64,000 nt of DNA from JAAFIM01 sp964467315 (GTDB lineage Bacteria; Bacteroidota; Bacteroidia; Chitinophagales; Saprospiraceae). The stretch spans positions 1 to 64,000 of the forward strand of contig CAYXSA010000008.1 in assembly GCA_964467315.1 (NCBI GenBank), read 5' to 3'. Shown here one piece after another: positions 40,826 to 47,013 of this stretch; within the stretch, counting starts at the first letter, position 1; the number at the start of each line of letters is the position of its first letter. Made by a program: the position numbers and the translations under genes. A model generated the notes under the pieces. It saw only the letters and a program-made list of their open reading frames with translations. It had not been told where the DNA came from and ran no database searches.

Positions 40826-41698
40826 ATGCACGCTATTCAGAGTCAAAAAATCAGTGCCCTCGCTACTGTGTTTGCTTTTTTCTTGTCTACAGCCGCCCTT
40901 TTTGCGCAGCCCAATGTCATTATGACCGAACAAGGCGCGAAAGTGAAAACGCCTGTGCGCGATAATTTTTACGACCGCGATATTCATAAAAAAGCGCCCA
41001 TACTCGAATACGAGTACGTCAGCGAGCGCGATGTGATGTGGGAAAAACGCATTTGGCGCGAAATTCCGCTCAACGAAAAACGCAATCACCCCTTCAATTA
41101 TGCCGTGCGCCCGCTTATCCAAATCCTATTGGAGGCAGCCTCTCGCGGCGAAATCACGGCGTATTCTACCCTCAAAGACGATTTTACCATTCCGCTTTGC
41201 CTCGATGATGTCGCCAAACTTTGCGGCTCCACCGATACGCTCTACGTTACCGACCCCGATACCCGCGAAGATGTGCCCGTAGTCGTCGAAAATAAATTTG
41301 ACTTCAACAATGTGCGCAGCTACCGCCTCAAAGAGGTCTGGTATTTTGATTCCAAATACAGCAAATTAAATGTCCGTATTATGGGCATTGCGCCCGTCGT
41401 GGCGCGCTACAATAGCGAAGGCGTTTTCATGCACGAAGCGCCCATGTGCTGGTTTTATTTCCCCGAAATGCGCGAGATGCTCGCCCGCGAAGAGTCCTTC
41501 AATCCCGAAAACGAAGCGGCGCATCTTACTTGGGACGATGTCTTCAATGCGCGCCTATTTTCCTCCTTCATCACCAAAGAGGGCAACGTCTACGACCGCC
41601 GCATTGCCGACTACAAAACGCATCTCGACGCACTCGTAGAAGCCAACGTCATACACGAAACCATGCGCAATTTCGAACTGGATATGTGGGAACATTAA
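40826..41698 (+). CDS. Second GldN-family protein (GldO-like paralogue)
   Basis: The 290-residue protein has a signal peptide (ending AALFAQ) and the same family blocks as the gene at 39409: RDNFYDRDIHKKAP, YVSERDVMWEKRIWREI, NEKRNHPF, YRLKEVWYFDSKYSKLNVRIMGIAPV and WDDVFNARLFSSFITKEGNVYDRR. The two proteins differ at many positions, so the duplication is old. In Flavobacterium johnsoniae tandem gldN and gldO are partly redundant. I chose the ATG at 40826: it starts the signal peptide and has a GGAGG 7 nt upstream, rare in this phylum. Confidence 0.9.
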   Translation: MHAIQSQKISALATVFAFFLSTAALFAQPNVIMTEQGAKVKTPVRDNFYDRDIHKKAPILEYEYVSERDVMWEKRIWREIPLNEKRNHPFNYAVRPLIQILLEAASRGEITAYSTLKDDFTIPLCLDDVAKLCGSTDTLYVTDPDTREDVPVVVENKFDFNNVRSYRLKEVWYFDSKYSKLNVRIMGIAPVVARYNSEGVFMHEAPMCWFYFPEMREMLAREESFNPENEAAHLTWDDVFNARLFSSFITKEGNVYDRRIADYKTHLDALVEANVIHETMRNFELDMWEH

Positions 41699-41702
41699 GC
41701 AT

Positions 41703-41790
41703 TTTTTTTGGGCGTGCCCCTGCTCCCCGCGCCGCTAAATGCGGCGCTTGTAAAGCCGTTGTATGCAACGGCTCTACAGGGGCGCAAATA
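41703..41790 (+). repeat. Family A element, 5' half only (truncated)
   Basis: It starts TTTTTTTTGGGCGTGCCCCTGC 5 nt after the gldO-like stop and includes the P2 insert AGCCGTTGTATGCAACGGCT, but stops at CTACAGGGGCGC. The GGTCGGGCTAT, P3 and CCCTCACGC parts are missing. A family B border begins 14 nt later, which suggests that arrival of the TA cassettes removed the rest. Confidence 0.85.
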
Positions 41791-41803
41791 TCAATAAAGC
41801 AAA

Positions 41804-41889
41804 TCCGCCTAAATAGCTGATTATCAGTTATTTAGGCGGCTTTTATTTTCTTTTACGTCATTACGTCATGACGTAGTTCCGTAACGACG
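41804..41889. repeat. Family B composite border (start of the TA cassette array)
   Basis: The palindrome 41804-41838 (arms CCGCCTAAATAGCTGAT and ATCAGTTATTTAGGCGG) is followed by TTTTATTTTCTTTT and an ACGT array (41854-41889). The border plus the following promoter (to about 41945) is almost identical to 42609-42740. Confidence 0.9.
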
Positions 41890-41937
41890 TGATGCTATTT
41901 TATTATTGCAGGCTTGGCGTTTTTGGCGTATATTTGT

Positions 41938-41945
41938 ATAAATAA
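41938..41945 (+). promoter_or_regulatory. TA cassette promoter
   Basis: TATATTTG within TTTTTGGCGTATATTTGTATA precedes the antitoxin start by 12 nt. TTATTATTGCAGG upstream could give a -33 TTG about 20 bp away. The region is duplicated at 42733. Confidence 0.65.
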
Positions 41946-41957
41946 CACGCCTTATTT

Positions 41958-42203
41958 ATGACCAAAGAACAACAACATCGCCAATTGATAGAGGGGTATT
42001 TAGCATTGCTACACAATCTACCAGACGACGATAAACTGGAGATAATCTCTCGCCTTTCGCTTTCCCTCAAAACAGACCGCCGTGCACAAGGCGATAAAGA
42101 CGATTGCCGCACAGAGTTTGTCGCCGAAAAAAGCGCTGAAGAACTGATAGCCGAACTCCGCGCTGCCCGTTCATTCAATCGCGCTGAACCTTCATTTGAC
42201 TGA
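41958..42203 (+). CDS. Antitoxin of VapBC-type pair
   Basis: The 81-residue acidic protein has an N-terminal helix (HRQLIEGYLALLHNLPDDDKLEIISRL) and a C-terminal segment SAEELIAELRAARSFNR that should wrap the toxin. No AbrB or RHH fold is obvious. It overlaps the PIN toxin start by 1 nt (TGATG). Similar helical antitoxins with LP.DDK.EII.RL occur with PIN toxins in Bacteroidota. Confidence 0.75.
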   Translation: MTKEQQHRQLIEGYLALLHNLPDDDKLEIISRLSLSLKTDRRAQGDKDDCRTEFVAEKSAEELIAELRAARSFNRAEPSFD

Positions 42204-42601
42204 TGTACTTGCTGGATACCAATATCTGCGTTTTTTATCTAAAAAATCGCTTCGGGCTGAGCGAAAAAATCAATCAGGCTGGCTGGTTGAATTGTTTTAT
42301 ATCAGAAATAACACTCGCAGAGCTAAAATTTGGTGCGGAAAATAGCCAACTCCAAGCCCAGAATCGTCTAACGATTGCACAGTTTCAGACCAAAATACAA
42401 GTATTGCCGATATTTAGCGCTTTAGATTTTTATGCACGAGAAAAAGCACGCCTTCGGCAAAGAGGCACACCAATAGACGATTTTGACCTGCTAATCGCAG
42501 CAAGCGCCGTAACAAATGGGCTTATCATGGTTACAAATAATCTGAACCATTTTAATAGGGTTGATGGTATTGTTATTGAAGATTGGACACAAAATATATA
42601 A
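42203..42601 (+). CDS. VapC-type PIN-domain ribonuclease toxin
   Basis: The 132-residue protein has the PIN signature MYLLDTNICVFYLKNR (Asp5), the central SEITLAELKFGAE (Glu near 41), the PIDDFDLLIAASAVTNGLIMVTNN segment (Asp near 93 and 96) and the usual FNRVDGIVIEDW end. VapC toxins cut RNA, often initiator tRNA or 23S rRNA. The family B palindrome of the next cassette starts 7 nt after the stop. Confidence 0.9.
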   Translation: MYLLDTNICVFYLKNRFGLSEKINQAGWLNCFISEITLAELKFGAENSQLQAQNRLTIAQFQTKIQVLPIFSALDFYAREKARLRQRGTPIDDFDLLIAASAVTNGLIMVTNNLNHFNRVDGIVIEDWTQNI

Positions 42602-42608
42602 ATCAACA

Positions 42609-42694
42609 GCGCCTAAATAGCTGATTATCAGTTATTTAGGCGGATTTTATTTTCTTTTACGTCATTACGTCATGACGTAATGACGTAACGACGT
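42609..42694. repeat. Family B composite border between two TA cassettes
   Basis: The palindrome 42609-42643 (CGCCTAAATAGCTGAT and ATCAGTTATTTAGGCGG) is followed by an ACGT array whose first 28 bp (42659-42686) form a perfect palindrome with 8-bp periodic ACGT. The sequence up to the promoter at 42740 is a near-exact direct repeat of 41804-41945, with a period of about 800 bp. Confidence 0.9.
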
Positions 42695-42732
42695 GATGCT
42701 ATTTTATTATTGCAGGCTTGGCGTTTTTGGCG

Positions 42733-42740
42733 TATATTTG
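42733..42740 (+). promoter_or_regulatory. TA cassette promoter, second copy
   Basis: TATATTTG, in the same context as at 41938, lies 19 nt before the antitoxin ATG. Confidence 0.65.
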
Positions 42741-42759
42741 TATATAAAATTCAATCTAT

Positions 42760-43014
42760 ATGATAGACCCACAAGTATTAGCGGCACAGATAGCACTCTT
42801 ACCTGATGAACAAAAAGCTGAAGTTTGGGATTTTATTGCTTTTCTTTTGAGCAAACGCCAACGCGATACGGTGGCATCTGCTGCCCATCCATCAGATGTG
42901 CAGCCATTGCCTTACAGACAAGCAGGCGTTTTCCCTAAACTTATCGCCTATATGGCAGACGATTTTAATGCACCATTGGAGGATTTTCAAGACTACATAC
43001 CCAATACCGACTAA
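42760..43014 (+). CDS. DUF2281-type antitoxin
   Basis: The 84-residue protein has the helix LAAQIALLPDEQKAEVWDFIAFLL typical of DUF2281 and a C-terminal tail FPKLIAYMADDFNAPLEDFQDY likely to bind the toxin. It lies 9 nt before a PIN toxin gene. The orphan at 11214 is a relative with the same two blocks. Confidence 0.8.
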   Translation: MIDPQVLAAQIALLPDEQKAEVWDFIAFLLSKRQRDTVASAAHPSDVQPLPYRQAGVFPKLIAYMADDFNAPLEDFQDYIPNTD

Positions 43015-43023
43015 GCCCAAAAA

Positions 43024-43413
43024 ATGAACAAAACTTCCCTACTTGATACTCAAGCCATTTTGTGGTATCTTGAACAGAATCCACGTTTATCCAAAAGAGC
43101 AGAACAAATAATTTTATCTCAAGCCTGTGTGGTGCATATTGCCTCATTTTGGGAAATCGGCATAAAAGCCTCTCTCCAAAAACTGCACTTATTGCGCAGC
43201 TTAGAAGAAATGGCGCAAGCCTTGCAACTTCAAAATATCCCTATTTTACCTCTGGGTTTGCCTGCTATAAAGGTTTTACAAGGGCTGCCATTTCACCACA
43301 AAGACCCTTTCGATAGGCTACTAATCGCCGAAGCGCTAAGCCGTGCAGATATGGCTATAGTTAGCATAGATGAAGCATTCGACGAATATGAGGCAGATTT
43401 ACGCATTTGGTAA
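43024..43413 (+). CDS. PIN-domain toxin (VapC, PHHKDPFDRLL type)
   Basis: The 129-residue protein has SLLDTQAILWYLEQNPRLS (catalytic Asp near 7), ASFWEIGIKASLQKL (Glu near 43) and HHKDPFDRLLIAEAL (Asp near 92 and 95), then IVSIDEAFDEY. This is the subgroup of PIN toxins paired with DUF2281 proteins. It belongs to the second cassette; the border palindrome at 43424 begins 10 nt after the stop. Confidence 0.9.
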   Translation: MNKTSLLDTQAILWYLEQNPRLSKRAEQIILSQACVVHIASFWEIGIKASLQKLHLLRSLEEMAQALQLQNIPILPLGLPAIKVLQGLPFHHKDPFDRLLIAEALSRADMAIVSIDEAFDEYEADLRIW

Positions 43414-43423
43414 AAATAACAAA

Positions 43424-43512
43424 CAGCGCCTAAATAACTGATAATCAATTATTTAGGCGCTGTTTATTTTATGTTACGTCATTACGTTATTACGTCATTA
43501 CGCAACGACGTA
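43424..43512. repeat. Family B composite border (end of the TA array)
   Basis: The palindrome 43424-43462 (CAGCGCCTAAATAACTGAT and ATCAATTATTTAGGCGCTG) is followed by an ACGT array (43475-43512). Note the outer pairs CAGC/GCTG in place of CC/GG of other copies: both arms changed together. The purM stop lies 7 nt further on. Confidence 0.9.
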
Positions 43513-43518
43513 ATTTAT

Positions 43519-44613
43519 CTAATCGTACTTATGTGTGAGCGTATTGCCTTTGTGCGTGCGTAGGCGGCATTCGCGTTTGCCATCGGCGGAGATAGTGCCT
43601 GCTATTTGGGCGGCGTAGCCTTTTTCGCGGGCGGCGGCGATGAGTGTTTGCGCCGTGTTTTCGTCGCCTACGGCGATAAGCATACCGTTGCCCATATTCC
43701 AATATAAATAAGCCTCCTCGTCGCTGACTTCGCCGAGCTGTTGGATACGCTGCATGAGCGGTGTGGGTGCGTGCAGATGGTCGAGCATCGCAGAAAGCCC
43801 ATTGGGGCGGAGGACGCGAGAAAAATTATCGGCTACGCCGCCGCCTGTGATATGCGCGATGCCGTGTATATCGATGCCCGAAGTAATCAACGACACAACC
43901 AGCGGCGAATAAATCAGACAAGGCGCAAGCAAGGCTTTGCCGTAAGTTTCGCCATTTTCATAAGGCGTATTGTGCCATTCTTCGCCGAAGGCGGCGAGCA
44001 TCACGCGGCGAATTTTGGAAAAGCCATTGCTGCGGAAAGTTGGCGAATGCAGGCTAACAACCACATCGCCCGCTTGCAGGGCGCTGCCATCAATGGGGCG
44101 CTGTAGCTGCATGGGCAGCGTGCCTATAGCTGTACTCGCCCAATTGAAGTGCATACCCTCGCCGTAGCCCGAAATGCGTCCGCCCAATTCGGCGATTTCG
44201 CCACCCGAAATGCTGATTTGCGCAAAATTGGCGGCATCGTGCAAACCCCGCATCAAGGCATCGATAGTAGGTTGATCCAAACGGTCGGCATCGATGATAT
44301 TGGAAATCGTCGTCGGCTCAAAACCCGCCGTAGCCAAATCATCGACCACCATCGCCACCAAATCAAAACCCAAAGTATCGTAAATGCCCGTGCGCTCTGA
44401 AAGCTCGATTTTCGTGCCGATACCATCGGAAGTAATGCCGATGCGCTCCGCACCGAAAATCATCATATTGCTAAATGCACCGTCGGTATTTAGCGCCGTT
44501 TCGCCCGCTTTGCCCGCTCTGTTCTGAAAAGTGCGTTTTGCCCAGCCGAAAGCTGTGCGCGAGCAGGCATTGCCCAAATCAATGTCTAAACCGCTTTTGT
44601 TTGTGTTTTGCAT
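43519..44613 (-). CDS. purM: Phosphoribosylformylglycinamidine cyclo-ligase (AIR synthetase), PurM
   Basis: PurM closes the imidazole ring (FGAM plus ATP gives AIR). The 364-residue protein has ITSDGIGTKIELSERTGIYDTLGFDLVAMVVDDL, ISGGEIAELGGRISGYGEG, DVVVSLHSPTFRSNGFSKIRRV and the C-terminal HITGGGVADNFSRVLRP; these are the AIRS_N and AIRS_C signatures. Its sequence differs from the E. coli form in several blocks and resembles the form common in Bacteroidota, where the N-terminal glycine-rich stretch is weak. The stop lies next to a family B border. It is divergent from guaB, with a family A element between. Confidence 0.9.
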   Translation of the reverse strand: MQNTNKSGLDIDLGNACSRTAFGWAKRTFQNRAGKAGETALNTDGAFSNMMIFGAERIGITSDGIGTKIELSERTGIYDTLGFDLVAMVVDDLATAGFEPTTISNIIDADRLDQPTIDALMRGLHDAANFAQISISGGEIAELGGRISGYGEGMHFNWASTAIGTLPMQLQRPIDGSALQAGDVVVSLHSPTFRSNGFSKIRRVMLAAFGEEWHNTPYENGETYGKALLAPCLIYSPLVVSLITSGIDIHGIAHITGGGVADNFSRVLRPNGLSAMLDHLHAPTPLMQRIQQLGEVSDEEAYLYWNMGNGMLIAVGDENTAQTLIAAAREKGYAAQIAGTISADGKRECRLRTHKGNTLTHKYD

Positions 44614-44714
44614 GATGACGAATGACGAAGTTAACGCGAAGCGAATGACGAATTAGCACATAAAATATTGATAATCAATGCGCGCCGCAACTTTTTGCGG
44701 CGTGCGCCGTATTT

Positions 44715-44803
44715 GCGTGAGGGATATGTAGAGCCGTAGCATGCTACGGCTCAAATAGCCCGACCGCAGCCCCTTTTTAGGGCTGCGGGCACGCCCAAAA
44801 AAA
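44715..44803 (-). repeat. Family A dispersed element
   Basis: Minus strand: TTTTTTTGGGCGTGCCCG, P2b CAGCCC / GGGCTG, CGGTCGGGCTATTTG, P3 AGCCGTAGC / GCTACGGCT, ATATCCCTCACGC. It is a compact copy. Confidence 0.9.
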
Positions 44804-44907
44804 ATAAAAAAGCCCCCATTTCCGCAGGCTGCCACAAAAATACGAAGCCGAAAGCGAAAAAAACGCGCTTAACAATTAGATAAAGTCGCAAAGCTCAAAA
44901 GTCGCCG

Positions 44908-44915
44908 TATTTTTG
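44908..44915 (+). promoter_or_regulatory. Promoter -7 box of guaB
   Basis: TATTTTTG fits TAnnTTTG. It overlaps the TTG at 44913, so that codon cannot be the start; the ATG at 44946 leaves a leader of about 25 nt. Confidence 0.5.
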
Positions 44916-44945
44916 CACGCAATTTTTACAAACTACCAAGCGGCT

Positions 44946-46403
44946 ATGCGAAAATTGCAAAAGGAAGGCTTGACCTTCGACGATATTCTACTGATACCTG
45001 CTTATTCGGAGGTTTTGCCCCAAGAAATTAGCCTGCGCACACGTTTGACGCGCAAAATCTGGCTCAATATCCCCCTTGTGAGCGCGGGCATGGACACCGT
45101 AACGGAAGGTGAAATGGCGGTAGCGATGGCGCGGCAAGGCGGTATCGGCATCGTGCACAAAAATATGAGCATCGAACAGCAGGCGGAAGAGGTGCGCTAT
45201 GTCAAACGCTCCCAAAATTTTGTCATCGGCGACCCAATTTCTTTGCAGCCGCAAAATTTCGTCTACGAAGCCAAAGCGCTGATGAGCAAATACGGCATTT
45301 CGGGCGTTCCGATAGTCGATACGGCGGGCGTTTTGGTCGGTATTCTCACCAATAGAGACCTGCGTTTTGAGCTGGAACACAATCAGCCCATCGCCAATGT
45401 GATGACCAAAACTAACCTCGTTACTGCGCCCGTAGGCACGACTTTAGAGGACTCCAAAGCCATTTTGGCGCGGCATCGCATCGAAAAATTGCCCCTTGTG
45501 GACGGAAATTTTCGCCTACGCGGCTTGATAACCATCAAAGACATCGAAAAATCCAACCGTTACCCCAGCGCCGCGAAGGACGAAATGGGGCGCTTGCTCG
45601 TAGGCGCAGCCGTCGGCATCGGCAAAGATACGATGGAGCGCGTAGCGGCTTTGGTGGCAGCGCAAACGGACGTTTTGGTGATAGACACCGCGCACGGGCA
45701 TTCGCGCGGGGTGCTGGAGCAGGTGCGCAGCATCAAAGACAAGTATCCCGAATTGCAAATTATCGCGGGCAATGTGGCGACGGCTGCGGCGACTTTGGCG
45801 CTCATAGAAGCGGGCGCAGATGCCGTGAAAGTGGGCATCGGACCTGGTTCTATCTGCACGACGCGCATCGTGGCGGGTGTGGGTGTGCCCCAAATTACCG
45901 CCATTGCCGACTGTGCAGATGCCGCCGCCGAGCATGGCGTGCCCGTCATCGCCGACGGCGGTATCAAGTATTCGGGCGACTTGGTGAAAGCGCTCGGCGT
46001 GGGCGCTTCGACCTGTATGTTGGGCAGCATTTTCGCAGGCTGCGAGGAAAGTCCTGGCGAGGTGGAACTGTATCAGGGGCGAAAATTTAAGGTTTATCGC
46101 GGCATGGGCTCCATCGCGGCGATGGAAAAAGGCAGCAAAGACCGCTATTTCCAAGAGAACGCCAAAAAGCTGGTGCCCGAAGGCGTAGAGGGGCGCGTCG
46201 CCTACAAAGGCACGGTCGATGATGTGGTTTTTCAGCTTGTCGGCGGCATTCGGCAGGGCATGGGCTACTGCGGCACGCCCACGATTGAGGCGCTGCACGC
46301 GGGCGCGCAGTTCATGCGCATCACTTCGGCAGGCTTGCGCGAGAGCCATCCGCACGATATTCAAATCACCAAAGAAGCCCCTAATTATAGCTCCAACGGC
46401 TAA
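44946..46403 (+). CDS. guaB: IMP dehydrogenase
   Basis: GuaB oxidises IMP to XMP with NAD, the first step to GMP. The 485-residue protein starts MRKLQKEGLTFDDILLIPAYSEVLP, has the catalytic Cys near 304 in GIGPGSICTTRIVAGVG, two CBS domains at about 90-205 (ALMSKYGISGVPIVD, ILARHRIEKLPLVD) that bind nucleotides and regulate activity, and MGSIAAMEKGSKDRYF for the flap. The length is typical. I chose the ATG at 44946 because the upstream TTG lies in the promoter box. GuaA is encoded 10 kb to the left, not adjacent. Confidence 0.95.
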   Translation: MRKLQKEGLTFDDILLIPAYSEVLPQEISLRTRLTRKIWLNIPLVSAGMDTVTEGEMAVAMARQGGIGIVHKNMSIEQQAEEVRYVKRSQNFVIGDPISLQPQNFVYEAKALMSKYGISGVPIVDTAGVLVGILTNRDLRFELEHNQPIANVMTKTNLVTAPVGTTLEDSKAILARHRIEKLPLVDGNFRLRGLITIKDIEKSNRYPSAAKDEMGRLLVGAAVGIGKDTMERVAALVAAQTDVLVIDTAHGHSRGVLEQVRSIKDKYPELQIIAGNVATAAATLALIEAGADAVKVGIGPGSICTTRIVAGVGVPQITAIADCADAAAEHGVPVIADGGIKYSGDLVKALGVGASTCMLGSIFAGCEESPGEVELYQGRKFKVYRGMGSIAAMEKGSKDRYFQENAKKLVPEGVEGRVAYKGTVDDVVFQLVGGIRQGMGYCGTPTIEALHAGAQFMRITSAGLRESHPHDIQITKEAPNYSSNG

Positions 46404-46424
46404 TTTTATCCGCTTTTTGTCGTA

Positions 46425-46512
46425 TATTTGGGCGTGCCCGCTGCCCCAAAAAGGGGGCAGCGGTCGGGCTATTTGAGCCGTAGCATGCTACGGCTCTACA
46501 TATCCCTCACGC
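46425..46512 (+). repeat. Family A dispersed element with a promoter-like start
   Basis: Here the 5' flank reads TCGTATATTTGGGCGTGCCC, with TATATTTG matching the -7 consensus just before the element; most other copies have a T-tract there. P2b is CTGCCCC / GGGGCAG, P3 AGCCGTAGC / GCTACGGCT, and it ends ATATCCCTCACGC. It lies about 20 nt after the guaB stop. Confidence 0.9.
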
Positions 46513-46586
46513 AATTTTTATCCCGCCGCACAAAGGATGCGGCGGGCACTTTCCCAAAACAACACCTTCAACCCCCAACCCAATCT

Positions 46587-46868
46587 ATGGCAATCCGATT
46601 AACCGACGACGAAGAAGATTACAACCGCCCCAATAACAACCGCAACCGCAATACGGGCAACAACAACGACGATACAGGGGGCTCTTCTGGCTTTAATATA
46701 TCCGACTCCGACAAAAAAACGGCGGGTATTGTTGCAGGGGTTGGGCTGCTTTTGCTCGCGTTGTGGAAGTTTCCGAAAACGACTATTTTTCTGCTGCTCG
46801 TAGCGGGCGCGGTGCTGTACTACCTCTACGGCGACCAAGAGCTATTGCGCGAATGGGGCATTAAGTAA
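46587..46868 (+). CDS. Small membrane protein with Asn/Asp-rich N-terminus
   Basis: The 93-residue protein has a polar, Asn-rich first half (EDYNRPNNNRNRN, TGNNNDDTGG) and two hydrophobic segments (TAGIVAGVGLLLLALW about 47-62, TTIFLLLVAGAVLYYLY about 65-81). It has no signal peptide. Its last Lys codon and TAA stop are inside the left end of the family C repeat. The function is unknown. Confidence 0.6.
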   Translation: MAIRLTDDEEDYNRPNNNRNRNTGNNNDDTGGSSGFNISDSDKKTAGIVAGVGLLLLALWKFPKTTIFLLLVAGAVLYYLYGDQELLREWGIK

Positions 46869-46990
46869 CTGCGCAAAATTATTTCACATTCCGAAAAGCG
46901 CCGTTTCGGGCTTGAAAATCAAGCGTAGCGCAGGTTTTCAAGTTTGAAACAAGCGAGGAATAATGTGAAATAATTTTGCTTTCGTATTTA
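46862..46990 (+). repeat. Family C structured repeat, copy 2
   Basis: The outer stem GCAAAATTATTTCACATT / AATGTGAAATAATTTTGC is perfect. Compared with copy 1 (39122), AAATAAATTCAC has become AAATTATTTCAC on the left and GTGAATTTATTT has become GTGAAATAATTT on the right, so pairing is kept. The interior is almost unchanged (TTTCGGGCTTGAAAA, CAAGCGTAGCGCAGG). Confidence 0.85.
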
Positions 46991-47013
46991 AACAGTAAAA
47001 AATTACCCAAACC

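Noticed and set aside
41804..43512. Classical integron attC sites in the family B palindromes
   Set aside because: The GCCTAAA / TTTAGGC ends resemble attC core ends, but the GTTRRRY core is not exact, the two-box structure with extrahelical bases is missing, and no integron integrase is in the window.
44913..44945. TTG start for guaB
   Set aside because: The TTG is part of the TATTTTTG promoter box, so it would not be transcribed; the ATG at 44946 begins the conserved sequence.
45516..46364. Long frame opposite guaB (282 codons)
   Set aside because: Antisense shadow; composition rich in Arg/His/Ala as expected for a complement of a GC-rich gene.
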